Positions 1 to 24,954 are shown, counted from the stretch's first letter. The stretch: DNA of 64,000 nt from Ephydatia muelleri (GCA_013339895.1 JABACO010000005.1:9513898-9577897); one strand, 5' to 3'. A program made the numbers and translations. Notes: generated by a model from the letters alone, not told the origin.

Positions 1-1
1 A

Positions 2-175
2 TTAGAGCTGAAAAATTGTAAAATCAAAGCGGCAGCGCGAATTGTTGATAAAGAAATCAAACTGTGGGATAGAAATGGTTGGAGAAATGATTCTCTTGGT
101 GCTGTTGTATTTGAGTGTGAAGAGCGTTTACGTAATGTATTTCGCCCATCCAAATTTGATGTGGCACCAACCTAG
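2..175 (+). CDS. 3' end of an unrecognised gene, cut by window edge
   Basis: An open frame enters from the left edge and ends at a TAG at 173-175, giving 57 residues with a charged, amphipathic composition (ending ...RPSKFDVAPT). The frame is stop-free for its full visible length and reads like a terminal exon, but I do not recognise the family. It points towards the minus-strand cathepsin fragment, so the two genes are convergent. It could be a chance open frame, since only 58 codons are visible. Confidence 0.4.
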   Translation, partial: LELKNCKIKAAARIVDKEIKLWDRNGWRNDSLGAVVFECEERLRNVFRPSKFDVAPT

Positions 176-620
176 CAAGGTGCACCTGTGAACGCAGTTT
201 TCTACATGCTTTGTACATGCATCGCACATGCATCGACTCATAAATTTGTTGTGATCATCCATGAGTTGCTCACGTTTGTCCTCGTTAGCGTTGATGAATT
301 TTATTACACTCATGCATGAGGATTTAATGCAGTGGGAAATGTTGTTTTTTTTCGCTTCACCCACGGAAAATAGACCTGTTCATTCTGATGTACAAATACT
401 TTAATAGTTTGGTCGATGAGCTATGGTTTCAAACATTACGCGAACATTATGTGTTAGTGCCATTGAAATGTGAATTCACCGGTCTAATTGGCTTCCCCCT
501 ACCCTTCTAAATATCAAAAATGCTGGGACCCTTCTGAGCAGCATAAATTGGATACTGCCCCTCATGCATACAAGCATAGATAATATATAGAAGCGTGTTG
601 TTAGTACTGCAATACCTCAC
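176..620. other. Gene-free stretch where cathepsin 3' exons are missing
   Basis: On the minus strand this is where the remaining exons of the cathepsin L-like gene should lie, with the catalytic His and Asn. I found no segment resembling the catalytic-His region or the Asn/Trp region on either strand. No other feature is seen. Confidence 0.4.
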
Positions 621-1748
<1,128 letters not shown>

Positions 1749-1990
1749 GTCGTTTGAAGTCAACGGTAAAAGCGGAAGGCTTTTAAAAGAGACCCATTGC
1801 ATTCAATTGCGCATGCGTGTTTCCAGGTGGTGTACACAGTTGTCAAAAGTTAAATGTAGTTAGCGCGACATACCGGTTGTGTAATGTAATAGCGCGACGT
1901 TTCGAAACCGTCTATTAACTGCTGAGAACTAGGTCTGGGGCCGAGACATTTAATATTGTCTGGTATCCGATTCCTATAGTACTACGACAC

Positions 1991-13914
<11,924 letters not shown>

Positions 13915-14039
13915 TGTTGGATGTATTTACAATTCTGACCATTTCAATTTTGTAGTACTAGATATCGTTAGTTGTATTCACTTTTCTACTTCAACAATGA
14001 ATTGTTTTACAAACTATTTTGTATGTGGTGTGTTGCATC

Positions 14040-14042
<3 letters not shown>

Positions 14043-14098
<56 letters not shown>
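14043..14098. repeat. (GT)n microsatellite
   Basis: A perfect GT run lies 130 bp after the TXNDC16-like stop codon. The intergenic stretch 13915-14843 otherwise holds only a 20-base G run (14652-14671) and no gene that I can support. Confidence 0.95.
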
Positions 14099-14100
<2 letters not shown>

Positions 14101-14843
14101 ATAATCAACTGCAATCTGCATGCAACAGTGTACTCAACTACCAAATTATGTGCATGTATGTGACCTACAGTAAGCATACAAGTGTACGTTCTGCTTTGTT
14201 CTGCAAAGGAATTCTGGCAATCAGAGTGGAGATTCGGTCGATTCTTTTCTGTATACCAGCATAAGCCAGTACTCTATTTTCATTGCCCAATCAATGCAAT
14301 ATAATTCATGCATGTGGTGATGAGACTCTCTAATGTATGCTGTAGCAACTGAAGATAGAGAAACTGGCGATAGAAATAGAAGTAATAGAAGGCAGACCCT
14401 ATTGGTAGCTAGTTATATTTGTATGGTTTGCGAATGCCAAGCTTAAGTCTGTTTGATACGTCCTATGATTGACACTTTTTTTTACCAGGTGCTGCGATCT
14501 TCATGTAACATACAGTATTGAATAACTTATAACCAACTGAGCGCTGTAATGATAGATTGTAGACCGCACATCTACGCGCGTTTTTACAATGTCTGAACGT
14601 TTGTCAGCGTTGCGATTTGTCAAGGACGTTACGCTCAGGCCCGTAGAGATTGGGGGGGGGGGGGGGGGGGGCGGCGAGCGGTGTTCGGGGTAATGAGGGT
14701 GGAACTAACAGGGTGGGCTGCGCCAGAGATAATATATAGAGGGATTGGAAACGAGCCCAATTAACGCTAGGTAACAGCTGCCATCCGCACCTGAATCCTT
14801 ACAAGTCCAACTTGGATGCAAGCAAGAAAAATTTAAACATAGC

Positions 14844-15636
14844 CATATGGAACGCTCTATACGAAAATGGGTCTTGTGGATTTTATTTTAAAACATAAAA
14901 GTTAAATCGATATATCTTCCGAAATATTAACGCTATCGGGTTCCTATTTTTAACACAACATACCACACCATTACTATATGTGAAAATCCATTTTGGTGTC
15001 TTACACATGCGGGGTACCGACGTTTCAAGGTCCGATACCCTGTAGGGTTCAAAACGGCCACATCTTCAGGTAGGAGTGTCCAATTCGGTTCAAAATAGGT
15101 ACCTATGTAGAAGGGTCCTACCGCTATTGATTTGTTCTGTTCGTTAATTTTTGCTTTATCCGTTATGGAGATACAAGTGTGCAAAGAAATTGCATATTTC
15201 CCGGGCGTTACGCGCCATTAACGTATTACGAGGACGTCCTCGAGCCAGTCGTAATTACGTTAATGGCGCGTAACGCCCGGGAAATATGCATTTTCTTTGC
15301 ACACTTGTATCTCCATAACGGATAAAGCAAAAATTAACGAAAAAAACAAATCAATAGCGGTAGGACCCTTCTACATAGGTACCTATTTTGAACCGATTTG
15401 GACACTCCTACCTGAAGATGTGGCCGTTTTGAACCCTACGGGGTATCGGACCTTGAAACGTCGGTACCCCGCATGTGTAAGACACCAAAATAGATATTCA
15501 CATATAGTAATGGTGTGGTATGTTGTGTTAAAAATAGGAACCCAATACCGTTAATATTTCGGAAGATATATCGATTTAACGTTTATGTTATAAAATAAAA
15601 TCCACAAGACCCATTTTCGTATAGAACGTTCCATAT
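14844..15636. mobile_element. Foldback element with about 0.37 kb inverted arms
   Basis: The two halves are near-perfect inverted copies around 15220-15260: the left arm starts CATATGGAACG and the right arm ends CGTTCCATATA. The innermost stem contains CCCGGGCGTTACGCGCCATTAACG and its complement. Each arm carries the same short open frame of about 84 codons, starting MHTCISITDKAKIN. Because the arms are mirror copies, this frame is probably not a gene. Ends are blurred by AT-rich flanks and no clear target duplication is seen. Confidence 0.85.
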
Positions 15637-15748
15637 ATATTTTTAATACTCATAATGATTATTATACTTACTATCCAACAGCAATGAAGACATCAAATCA
15701 CACGTTGTATAATACACACATAGAAAAATGAACAAAGTTCAGGCAATT

Positions 15749-17590
15749 CTACAATTGTTTCCTTAGGCCTTTTGACTTCTGGGTGGTCTTCTTTTGTTCT
15801 GATTTATATTTTTCTATCCATATACTTGCATGTGAAAACCCACGTATAGTGATCCATAAACTTATGACTCTGTCCAACACATTAGTAGCAGAAACTTCAT
15901 CCCACCCTGCACTTATCATGGACCAAAAGAACAAAACATCTTCACTGCTTTTTATTGAACAAGTAGCCTGCTGAGTAAAGTTTTCATTGCTGGGTGGTTG
16001 AAGGTGAGTACGTAATTCCAATTCCATGGCAAGAACAATCTCGTACGTTAGGCTGCTGACACGTGTTAGGCCACCATGGTTGACCAGTTCTATCCAATGT
16101 GTTGAACAACTGTGGCCATCATCATCCGAACTTTTCATGTCTTCAAGACAGAGCAGCATATCTTTAGTTAAGCGACTAGGAGATTTCTCCCTTCTCGATT
16201 TCTTTTGAAGTGCATGAATAACATAGCCTGCTGAGTACATTAGGGCATTCATCTCCTCGTAGGTAAGGGCATCATCACGAGGTTCCTCATCACCAGCTGC
16301 TGATGACGAAATGCTAAAATGTGACTGGACGAAGATGTAATGGCCTACATATTGATAGACCATTGCTGATACATTGCGGATGATGTTAGTGCTATGAAGA
16401 AATGTTTCCCATTGATCTATATATTCTTGTGAAGTCCGAAGAGTGTGATAACGTGACCACATGTTGTGACGTGCAGCTTTTATCCCTTTCAATGACTTTG
16501 AACTTAGTCTCGGTAAGCACTGACCTAACATTGAAGTTAGCGTATTATCCTGCGATGTTGCTTTGGTAGGATGTTCTTCGATCCAGCAGCACAACTCAAG
16601 AGCCATTGAAGGAATTGCAACACTGTTAGTTGTGTTCCCTGCCACAGCTTCATCCTTTGCAAGGGCTTTAGTGGCTCTGTACAAAGCAAGCAGATCACAG
16701 GTAGCTGTTTAGGAGAAAATACAAAATCCATTAATAATTGATGATAATCACATGCAACATACTTGTGCTGTGTGCAGTGGCAGATGAAGTAGCAGTGGCA
16801 GATGGCAGATGAAGTAGCAGTGGCAGATGAAGTAGCAGTGGCAGATGAAGTAGCAGTGGTAGATGGAGTAGCAGTGGCAGATGGAGTAGCAGTGGCAGAT
16901 GCAGTAGCAGTGGCAGATGAAGTAGCAGTGGCAGATCGAGTAGCAGTGGCAGATGGAGTAGCAGTGGCAGATGAAGTAGCAGTGGCAGATGAAGTAGCAG
17001 TGTCAGATGGGGCAGAAATGGCAGATAGGGCAGAAGCTGCAAAATCGAAAAGCAAATGTCAAACGATTGGTAATAAACCTATTCATGTGTGAACATTAAT
17101 ATACCTTTTTTGCCAGATGTAGTTCGTCTTCGCTTTGGCAAAGGTCTGGCTTGATCTGTTGTGTTGTGCTCCTCCACAGATCCACGACGACAATTCCCTT
17201 TGTCAGAGCTCTTACAAAAAGAGTTGACACACTCGTAGAGCTTGAGTGTTCTTTGCAAATTGAGAGACATTTGGGTTGTCGTGTACAACTCCACGCTGCC
17301 TCTGTAGCCCAAAAAACGCTCCAACGGATCTTGACATAACCGCTGACTTAAAAAACAGCTCACGTCAGGCAGAGAGAATAATGATGGTACCAATTCCAGA
17401 AAAGCAAGACCTGTACATTCAGTTAGATGATTGAATGTAACATACTGGCAACATTAACACTTGTTACTCACATGTCATCTCTAATCCAGTATGGGTTTCA
17501 TGACTCAGTAGCATCTTATTCTTCTCTGTCTTGTTGAATCCAGTACGACTATGTACTGAAAGCTTCCATGAAATATTTAGATTCAAATAA
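15749..17590 (-). pseudogene. P-element/THAP9-like transposase, C-terminal part
   Basis: Four minus-strand exons fit together: 17472-17590, 17105-17410, 16763-17036 and 15749-16704. The first reads TGFNKTEKNKMLLSHETH; the next contains LSQRLCQDPLERFLG. Both match the conserved C-terminal region of P-element/THAP9 transposases. The third exon consists of a Ser-Ala-Thr minisatellite. The fourth encodes about 315 residues with EEMNALMYSAGYVIHALQ and a LVNHGGLTRVSSLTYE block, found in relatives of this family as far as I recall. The first three exons agree in phase. A 7-base duplication in the minisatellite near 16797-16806 shifts the third exon out of phase with the fourth, so this copy is broken. 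No complete catalytic core is present upstream, because a Ginger element and deletions occupy that place. Confidence 0.65.
16782..17010 (-). repeat. 18-bp coding minisatellite in transposase exon
   Basis: About a dozen copies of an 18-bp unit (GTAGCAGTGGCAGATGAA with variants) encode the Ser-Ala-Thr repeat on the minus strand. One extra GGCAGAT at about 16797-16806 breaks the 18-bp register and the reading frame. Confidence 0.9.
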
Positions 17591-17720
17591 CTGATTCATT
17601 CTTCCAGTGGAGAACTTGAAATAAAGTACTCCAAGAAGGAAACGGATTCAATATACGAAGTAGATACTCCAGACGATCAACAGAATCAACCACACTATCA
17701 GAAATCCCTGATAAGGGTAT

Positions 17721-18199
17721 GTCACGCAAAAATTGATCCGGGTAAAAATTGATCCGGCCGGATCACTTTTAGTTGCAATAATTGATCTGGTCCGGCCGGA
17801 TCACTTTTGGCTGCAAAAAGTGATCCGCCTCTGCAAAAAGTGATCCGGGTACAAATTCTCGTCGATTCAAGTTTGTTTTGATAATTATATTATATATATA
17901 CAAATCTTAGCAATATGCTGATCGACCGGGCTCCATTTCACCAGTTGTTGTTCACTTCTGTATAGGGACAAATCCATTGCGTATATCGATCCTGACGGAT
18001 AACGGCACGCACGCATGCATGCATGAAAAAACATCCCTTTTCTGCCAATACATGAACACAAGACAGCTAGGGCCCTGTACATTTTGTGCATGCGTGGCCC
18101 GCTACTGCCAAAACTGATCCAGACCTGGTAATTTACGTATGAACATATAAGGTACGCCCGGATCACTTTTTGCAGCCACAGCGGATCCGCGGGTAATAT
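17721..18199 (+). repeat. Left terminal inverted repeat of the Ginger element
   Basis: It mirrors 24955-25439. It contains several tandem copies of an AAAAGTGATCCGG-like motif near the outer end and one near the inner end. These could be integrase-binding sites, which is an inference. Confidence 0.9.
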
Positions 18200-18357
18200 G
18201 CATGCATATGCAAAAGCTAAGCATAAAGTATGCCTGGATCAACAACATATTCAGGACAACTTCAGCAAAAACATACTTTTTAATCTGACTCGCAAATTAT
18301 ACAGAATTTTGCTTAATTAGGTTAGTTATCGCAACCACGTGGTTGTTTGACGTGAGA

Positions 18358-19842
18358 ATGGATGAACTGAACAGCTCGGCAAGTGTGAATGAATCAAGTT
18401 TGATCGACGATACCTTTCTGTATCTAACTGAGCATAAGTATCCTAGTCAGTGTAGTGAAGTTCAAAAGCGAGTGATCAGAAATAAAGCTAGGAAGTTTTT
18501 TGTCCGTGATGGAGTGATGTATTTCAAGAAGATCGTGAAAGGAAAGGTCTGGTACATGTGCCTGCATGCGTATCCAATACATACTAGCAATCACATCGCT
18601 TGTGCGTTAACATATTGCATAGATTACTGAGGTGCGATGTGTCAGGACTCGCGCAGAACAACTACAAATTCTTGCAGCGTGCCATCTTGACCCTACTGCG
18701 GGACACATGGGGGAAAGGAGAACGATTAAACGAATCAGTGAACGTTACATGTGGCGTGGGATTGTTAAAGACGTCCAGGAAATGGTTATTACACGTACAT
18801 GCATGGTAACTCATATCCAATTGCTATAATTCATTTTTATACTTTTAGATACATTCATGTGATTCTTGTCAACGGGTCAACCGAACATTAATAAAGGAAA
18901 CACCACAGCTTAATCCTATACCAGTGAAGGCTCCTTGGTTTCATGTTGGTGTTGATTTTATAGGACCATTATGCCCTATTTCTAAAGAGGGTAATCGGTA
19001 CATTTTAACACTTAGTGACTATTTTTCAAAGTTTGTTGAAGCTGTACCACTTCCGGATAAGTGTGCCAAAAGTGTTTCAAGGATTCTATTCAAGGTCATA
19101 TAGTTATCCAAGTTTATAGGTAATGCTTGACCGTTTTTTTCTCAAATGTATACAGATATTTATGAGAATGGGAATTCCAAGAGTACTAACAACTGACAAT
19201 GGGACAGAGTTCAAAAATCAGCTTGACACTCACTTGGCAGAAGCACTGGGAATTAAACGGATATTTACTACACCATATCATCCTCAGGTTTGTTACAATA
19301 TGATAAATTCATGTATACCCCATATTGAAATCAAGTATAATAACTTTTTATCCTCTAGCTAAGCTTTAATTGCACAACAAGCATAAGGAATATCATGTTT
19401 TTTTCCCCTCAGTAATTTATTAATGTATTGATTGTGTTATATGATTTTACAGGCAAATGGTCTTGACGAACGATTTATCCAGACCCTACAGAACATGATA
19501 GTGAAGTTTGTACAAGACAAAAAGGAAATATGGGATGAGTACTTAGACACTTGTGTATACGCATACAATACTTCTGTTCATGAGTCGACAAACTTTTCTC
19601 CATTTGAAGTGATGTTTGGTCGAAAAGCAATTCTTCCTATTGATATCAACATTGATGAAAAGGAACCAGATATGATGTTAATGAACCAAGAAGAGCCAGC
19701 AATTGCTGAAGTTGTTGATGTTATGAGTGAGCAGCGTCTAAAAATACTTGAGTCTGTGAAGCAAAGTATACAGCAAGCACAGATAAAGCAGAAGCACGCA
19801 TATCTGAACCTGCGTCAGCAGGTTCAATATAGGATTGATTGA
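18358..19842 (+). CDS. Gypsy-type integrase (transposase) of the Ginger element, N-terminal and core
   Basis: Five exons in phase 0: 18358-18546, 18632-18784, 18849-19094, 19156-19287 and 19453 onward. The start ATG opens a hydrophilic N-terminus. An HHCC zinc finger spans exons 2-3 (ACHLDPTAGHMG ... CDSCQRV). The DDE core follows: VDFIGP gives the first Asp, TTDNGTEF the second, and LDERFIQ the Glu. The three acidic residues are intact. Exons are separated by short introns, unlike the source retroelements. The coding frame originally continued from codon KHA at 19800 into the C-terminal domain at 23020. It now runs into an inserted sequence and stops at 19842. Confidence 0.85.
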
Positions 19843-20333
19843 GGAGTCATGAATGTCATTAAAAATTTTCAGTTGCGTCGCGAGGGACAACGAAGAAACG
19901 GATAGCTTTTCTCTTTGCAGCAATCGAACGACAACACCAAGATCTACGTTTTGGTGCTAGTTTCATGTCATAAAACTATGCCCTTCTAGACCAACTAAGA
20001 ACCTGTTTCTCGTGCCCATGCCCAAAAAATTGTTGGTCGTCGTCGTCGTCTTCTTCTTCTTCTTCTTCTCCGTCAAGTATAACTCACGCTAGGAATGGTT
20101 TTAAAGAACGGCGATAGTACCAATCGCTTCAGAATTTACCGGCGCGGTGCCCCTTAAGGTAATAAAGAAGCTACAACGAAAAAGTACTATATACGGTATG
20201 GGTATATTACTATGTTCTAAATACAGGAGTATGGATAATTTTAGGCAGTAAAAATACTCCAACAGGCACAAAATGTATTTAGGTGTCAGTTTAGTCGTTA
20301 CTTATTTTGGCTAGTGAAGTTGTTTTTCTAAAA

Positions 20334-22093
20334 ATGCCTTCGCGTAATCGAAAGAAGAGAACGAAGCAACGAGCGGAATACCTCCAAAAGCAAGAAGAGA
20401 ACAAGGCTAAAGCTCGAGAGCGCTACAAGGCCGACCCTGAAAAAAAGAAGGCCTCTGTACGCGAGAGCTACAAGGCCGATCCTGAAAAAAAGAAGGCCTC
20501 TGTACGCGAGAGCTACAAGGCCGATCCTGAAAAAAAGAAGGCCTCTGTACGCGAGAGCTACATCGCAAATATTGAACCTAAGCGTGCTGCTAAAAGGCAG
20601 CGATATGGAGAGGACCTCGAGGAGAACCGTGCTGCTAAAAGGCAGCGATATGGAGAGGACCTCGAGGAGAACCGTGCTGCTAAAAGGCAGCGATATGGAG
20701 AGGACCTCGAGGAGAACCGTGCTGTTAAAAGGCAGCGATATCAAGAGAGCGTCGAGGAGAACCGTGCTGCTAAAAGGCGGATATACAGGGGTAATTCAGC
20801 TACCATTAAGGCAGCTAGAATGAGTCGGTATTGGAAGGGTCGTAGAACTACCACTACCACTACCACCCAAAGGTATGTTATAGCATGCTGTATGTACCAT
20901 TTAAAATCTAAGGGCTGCTATGCACGTGGCTCATGGCTTCCTGTCATGCACACATTAACACTCTTGTATGCCTGCATGACATATTATCAGATGTACAGTA
21001 TGGCTTCCTACACGGGATGTTCCCTGGTAAAGGTCAATGTTTGTACAAAAGGTTATTTGTACATGTACATGCATCTGTGTCTGTTACATTGTAAATGTGA
21101 TGTGCAATAAAGGACTATACACATGTGTGTACTACTGTAATTGCATTTTCAGAAATTTAATTAACAAGTCTGTCATGCGCATCCAACCCTTGCATGCAGC
21201 CGATTATCAGATGTACAGTAAGGCTTCCCACAAGTAAAAGTTCCCCATGTACATGTAAAGGGTACAAAAGGTAATTTGTGTCTCTCACATTGTTTTAAAG
21301 GTCCACTACACATGTGTGTACAGAAAATTGAGTTGTATGAAAATAAAATAATTCACGTTATGCGCAGTTGGTAAAATGTTTTGATACATGATAAGGCATA
21401 ATGTGTGGTAAAATAAAAGTACTGCAACCCTATCTTCTCCCATATAGTTACTCCCTGTTTGAGCCCAACTCTCGCACACTAGCAGAGTATGGAGTGAGTC
21501 TTGAAAAAGCAATTCTTAGGGATAGTGAGCTTCTGAGTGATGTAAACAATGCTTTCTGCAATAGCCATCCATTGCTAGCTCAAAAGGTTGTTACAAGATC
21601 TGCCCGTGCAGCAGTAAGTAAGATTAGTGCAGATGCATTACTTGCTAAAGCAATAAGTGTACGAAGATCACAGGCAGGGTCACTGCTAAAAACTATCCGT
21701 AAGGTTAATGCAAAGAAGTTGCAAGAGAGTGATATTTTAGTCGGGCATAGGTTTCATACTGCTGGGGCTGAGCCTTACTTCTTTGATAATTCGTACACTC
21801 ACAGAAAACAGCATGGAGCCATTCCAGTAGACCTCAATGGTAGGTGTGTAGTGGCAGAGGAGATAAAGGACAGGGATAAGGTCACCATGCGCCCTTTGAA
21901 ATGGAAATGTACAAATGAGTGTCGCAAGCTCACTAGTGAAGAAGTAGCAATAGTGTTAAAAACAAATTCACTGTTCCAAAAGTCCATTGAAGACCTCAGA
22001 GCTGGGCTCGATGCTCTTGATTCAGGGTGTGGTCATGTTCATTATGATGTCACTTTGAAATCACATTCTGGGTTTATTGATCAGCTTGGCTGA
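20334..22093 (+). CDS. Unrecognised protein with Lys/Arg-rich repeats
   Basis: Two exons, 20334-20871 and 21448-22093, joined at CAAAG|GTATGT and an AG acceptor with matching phase, about 394 residues. The ATG at 20334 follows an AAAA context. The N-terminal half has tandem repeats of two kinds: YKADPEKKKASVRES (three copies) and RAAKRQRYGEDLEEN (about four copies), rich in Lys, Arg and Glu and probably helical and nuclear. The C-terminal half has a conserved-looking block, GHRFHTAGAEPYFFDNSY followed by KWKCTNECRKLTSEEV and DSGCGHVHYD. Its Cys/His pattern suggests metal binding. I have seen similar repeat-plus-Cys/His proteins predicted in cnidarians and sponges but cannot name a family. It lies inside the insertion that splits the Ginger integrase, so it is probably a transposon gene. 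Confidence 0.55.
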
Positions 22094-22131
22094 AGACAAC
22101 TTAATGATAGGGATAGACTTCTTTGACGAGG

Positions 22132-22440
22132 ATGTCCAAGATCCGCCACCGCCAGCAGAAGTGCCGCCGCCGCCGCTTGCAGCAGCGCTGGACCCACGGG
22201 CACCGCCAGCAGAAGCCCCGCCACCGCCTGCAGCAGCGCTGGACCCACGGCCACCGCCAGCAGAAGCCCCGCCACCGCCTGCAGCAGTGCTGGACCCTCC
22301 GCCACCGCCTGCAGCAGCGCTGGACCCACCGCCTGCAGCGTTACCCCCGCTGATGCTCCCCCCAATGCTGCCCCCAATGCTGCCCCCGTCTTTTTTACTG
22401 CCCCCGCCACCCGCATGGCCTTACCCCGGGGGGGGGGGGG
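22132..22440 (+). repeat. Pro/Ala-rich tandem repeat with poly-G end
   Basis: Repeats of about 42 bp (CCGCCAGCAGAAG...CCGCCACCG) encode Pro/Ala-rich sequence in one frame, followed by a 14-base G run and a GAAGAG-rich tract up to 22482. It overlaps the end of the upstream gene and could be an alternative last exon. I cannot support a start codon for it. Confidence 0.6.
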
Positions 22441-22707
22441 GGGGAGAAGAAGAAGAGGAAGAGGCCGAGGAAGAGGAGGCGGCAAAACTATTTATTTTAT
22501 CAAAAACAACTACACTTATCACTATTAATTTTATTGTTATTGTAACATTAAATTTACATACGTATTTATTAAAGTTATATAGTAACTTTTGGTCGGGGCA
22601 ATGCACAAAGCGTTCGTAAGGTATAGACATTTTGTCCATTGCACATCGTTCCTCATCACATTACAGTTATGAAGCTTCGTTGACACGGAGAAAAAAAAAC
22701 TTATGAA

Positions 22708-23004
22708 ACAAGTAAATAAAAACCTTCTCTAACGAGAAAGTTAGTGGGCATATAGGATTGACAATGTTGGTGTAAAAAGCACGGAAACAAGTGTGACAGA
22801 AATGTTACTGGAAAATTGAAATAGGCCTATATTTAGCCCATTTTCTCAGGCGTGCGCTGCCTAAATGTGACTGGGCTAAATATAGGCCTATTTCAATTTT
22901 CCAGTAACATTTCTGTCACACTTGTTTCCGTGCTTTTTACACCAACATTGTCAATCCTATATGCCCACCAACTTTCTCGTTAGAGAAGGTTTTTATTTAC
23001 TTGT
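22708..23004. repeat. Long near-perfect hairpin
   Basis: Arms of about 133 bp (22708-22841 and 22873-23004) are inverted copies with few mismatches, separated by about 30 bases. The outer ends read ACAAGTAAATAAAAACC and its complement. It sits at the right end of the insertion inside Ginger and ends 6 bases before the 9-bp flank. It may be a separate foldback MITE or a structural end of the insertion. Confidence 0.9.
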
Positions 23005-23019
23005 GATAAGAAGCATGCA

Positions 23020-24505
23020 AGTAAGCATTCATTTGAAGTTGGAGAAATGGTGATAAAAGAAAGACTTCAGAAGAGGAAAGCGAGCTGGAGGCAAGCTGGA
23101 CACACCTTTTGTAGGCCCATACATTATTATCAAGTGTCATGGCAAGGGGATGTATTGTCTTCAATTAGCCAGCAATGCTGCTGAAATTGTTGAAAGGGTT
23201 AGTGGAGCATATTTGAAACCATACCAGAAACCAAAAGAAGACGGTATGGAGAAAAATATGGAAGAAGAAGAAAAAGCAGATGAACATAATGAGCAACCAT
23301 TAAATGATGATTATGAAAATGTAGATTTTGAAGTGCTTAGCAAACAAATCAACTGCTCACACTTGCTTCGTTTGTGGCGCTCAGGAGCCCGTGCATTGCA
23401 CTACAAGGGAGATGAAGATGGTGACGAATTTGATGTAAGTGACTATTTTACTTATAAATCAATGCATATGTTAAGATTTTATTTTTCCATTCTGCAGGAC
23501 ATATCCTTACATTTAGAGCAAAGAGAATATGCTCTAAGCAAAGATATTGATGTTGCTCTGTGGATAGACTAGCGTTTGTACTATGGAGAAGCACCACTAA
23601 GAGAGGTGTATGGAGGAGATTTTGTTATAGTAACTGAAGACCTAAATGATGAGTTTGACGTTTTCAAAAGAAAAGTCTTCTCTTATCTGGATGATGCATT
23701 GAGAATGGTGAGATCAATAGATCTACTCAACATTTGGATCAGGGAAAGCAATGTCTCAGTGAAGTCACTTCAGGTACTTGAGAACACTTACTACCTTATG
23801 TCACCATTAAATCTGGATGACTATTGCCAGTGGGTCCTAGATGCAAGAAAATTCTTTACTGATAAGTCTGTCAATAAGAACACTCTACAATGTTTTAGAG
23901 AACAACTTTTAGATCAAACCTCCACTGCTTCATGTTTGGAAATTTTGAAAGGGGAAGAAATGGAGAATATAAGCTACTTACCGGTATGTAGTGATTGGCA
24001 AGAGGAGAGATGTCATACGTTAGGAATCAAATTAGTTGTTGGCAAACATTCTCATCATAGTGATCCATCGTCTATGAAGGTCTCTCAAGCTCCAGCAGTA
24101 ACTGAAAGGGTCAAGGGTGATGGAAATTGTTTTTTTCGGTCAATTGCCCTGGCTGTAACAGGATCCCAACAGGACCACCAAGAATTCCGCCTCCTTATTA
24201 CATCCTACATGATACATAATGCATCTTCTCCCAAGCTGGCCTGCTTTTTGGCTCGAAACGAGTCAGTAGAGCAATACATGAAACGTACAAATATGCAATC
24301 ACTCGGCACATGGGCCACAGAATTTGAAATAATTGCAGCAGCATCTTTGCTCAGAACAGCAATATATGTTTTTGCACTATCAGGAGCAACCTACAAATGG
24401 CTAAAGCATTCACCTATAGAGGTTACTACTAATGACAGACATCAGAACGAGTCCATTTATATTACCAATATCAGCAACCACTTTGAAACTGTTAAGAAGC
24501 TATGA
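23020..24505 (+). CDS. Integrase C-terminal domain followed by OTU protease domain (Ginger)
   Basis: The first part (23020-23230) continues the integrase: SFEVGEMVIK, then in the next frame KKDFRRGKRAGGKLDTPFVG and a GPY-type segment ending GAYLKPYQKP. One extra base near 23052 is needed to explain the frame change. An acidic linker follows, then a 63-base intron (23435-23497). One in-frame TAG stands at 23570-23572. The C-terminal part (24100-24505) is an OTU cysteine protease: VKGDGNCFFRSI holds the catalytic Cys, and YITNISNHFETV the catalytic His. OTU enzymes usually remove ubiquitin. In this element the role is unknown; processing or stabilising the integrase is conceivable. The frameshift and TAG suggest that this copy no longer makes the full fusion. 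Confidence 0.75.
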
Positions 24506-24954
24506 TTTTCATGCATAATTGTTGCGGTTTCAATAAATGTATCACATGTAGGTCCATTATTGACTGAGATATTATTTGACAGCAAATTCTAAAATAAGTA
24601 TTTATGATTATATATGCACACACTTCTGAAGGGCATACATGCATAATTATAAGGTGTAATCAGTGCCTTTTGCGGTTATAATGATCAATAACCACAAAAG
24701 ATGTGTATAATAATTAAGGCTGGAGGAAATATAAAAATATAATAATAAGTGTGTATATGAACCAAAATATTATGCTTTGGTAGCATTATTATAGTATGCT
24801 TAAATTTAATTATCCACTATATATATATATATATGGGATGAGTAAAAAATGATCCGGGCATGTATAATACACACACTCATGGTATTTATTACCCGGATCA
24901 GTTTTGGCTGCAAAAGGTGATCCGGGCGTACCTTATGCGTACATTCATACGTAT
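24506..24954. other. AT-rich spacer between OTU gene and right TIR
   Basis: No coding sequence seen. An extra incomplete copy of the inner TIR unit (ATTACCCGGATCA...GATCCGGGCGTACC) lies at about 24888-24940 and may extend the right inverted repeat. Confidence 0.5.

Larger units (their letters stand above)
19801..23010. mobile_element. Unclassified 3.2 kb insertion inside the Ginger integrase gene
   Basis: The flanks AAGCACGCA (19792-19800) and AAGCATGCA (23011-23019) look like a 9-bp target duplication with one change. Removing the segment joins the integrase frame exactly (KHA followed by SKHSFEVGEMVIK). The insert carries a two-exon gene (20334-22093), a Pro-rich repeat and a long hairpin at its right end. 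No terminal inverted repeats are obvious. An alternative is a retained giant intron, but the flanking duplication argues for insertion. Confidence 0.55.

Noticed and set aside
17600..17716. Plus-strand exon YSKKETDSIYEVDTPDDQQN as a host gene exon
   Set aside because: The minus strand is also open here and belongs to the P-like region; without a homologue the strand cannot be decided, so it is given only as a finding.
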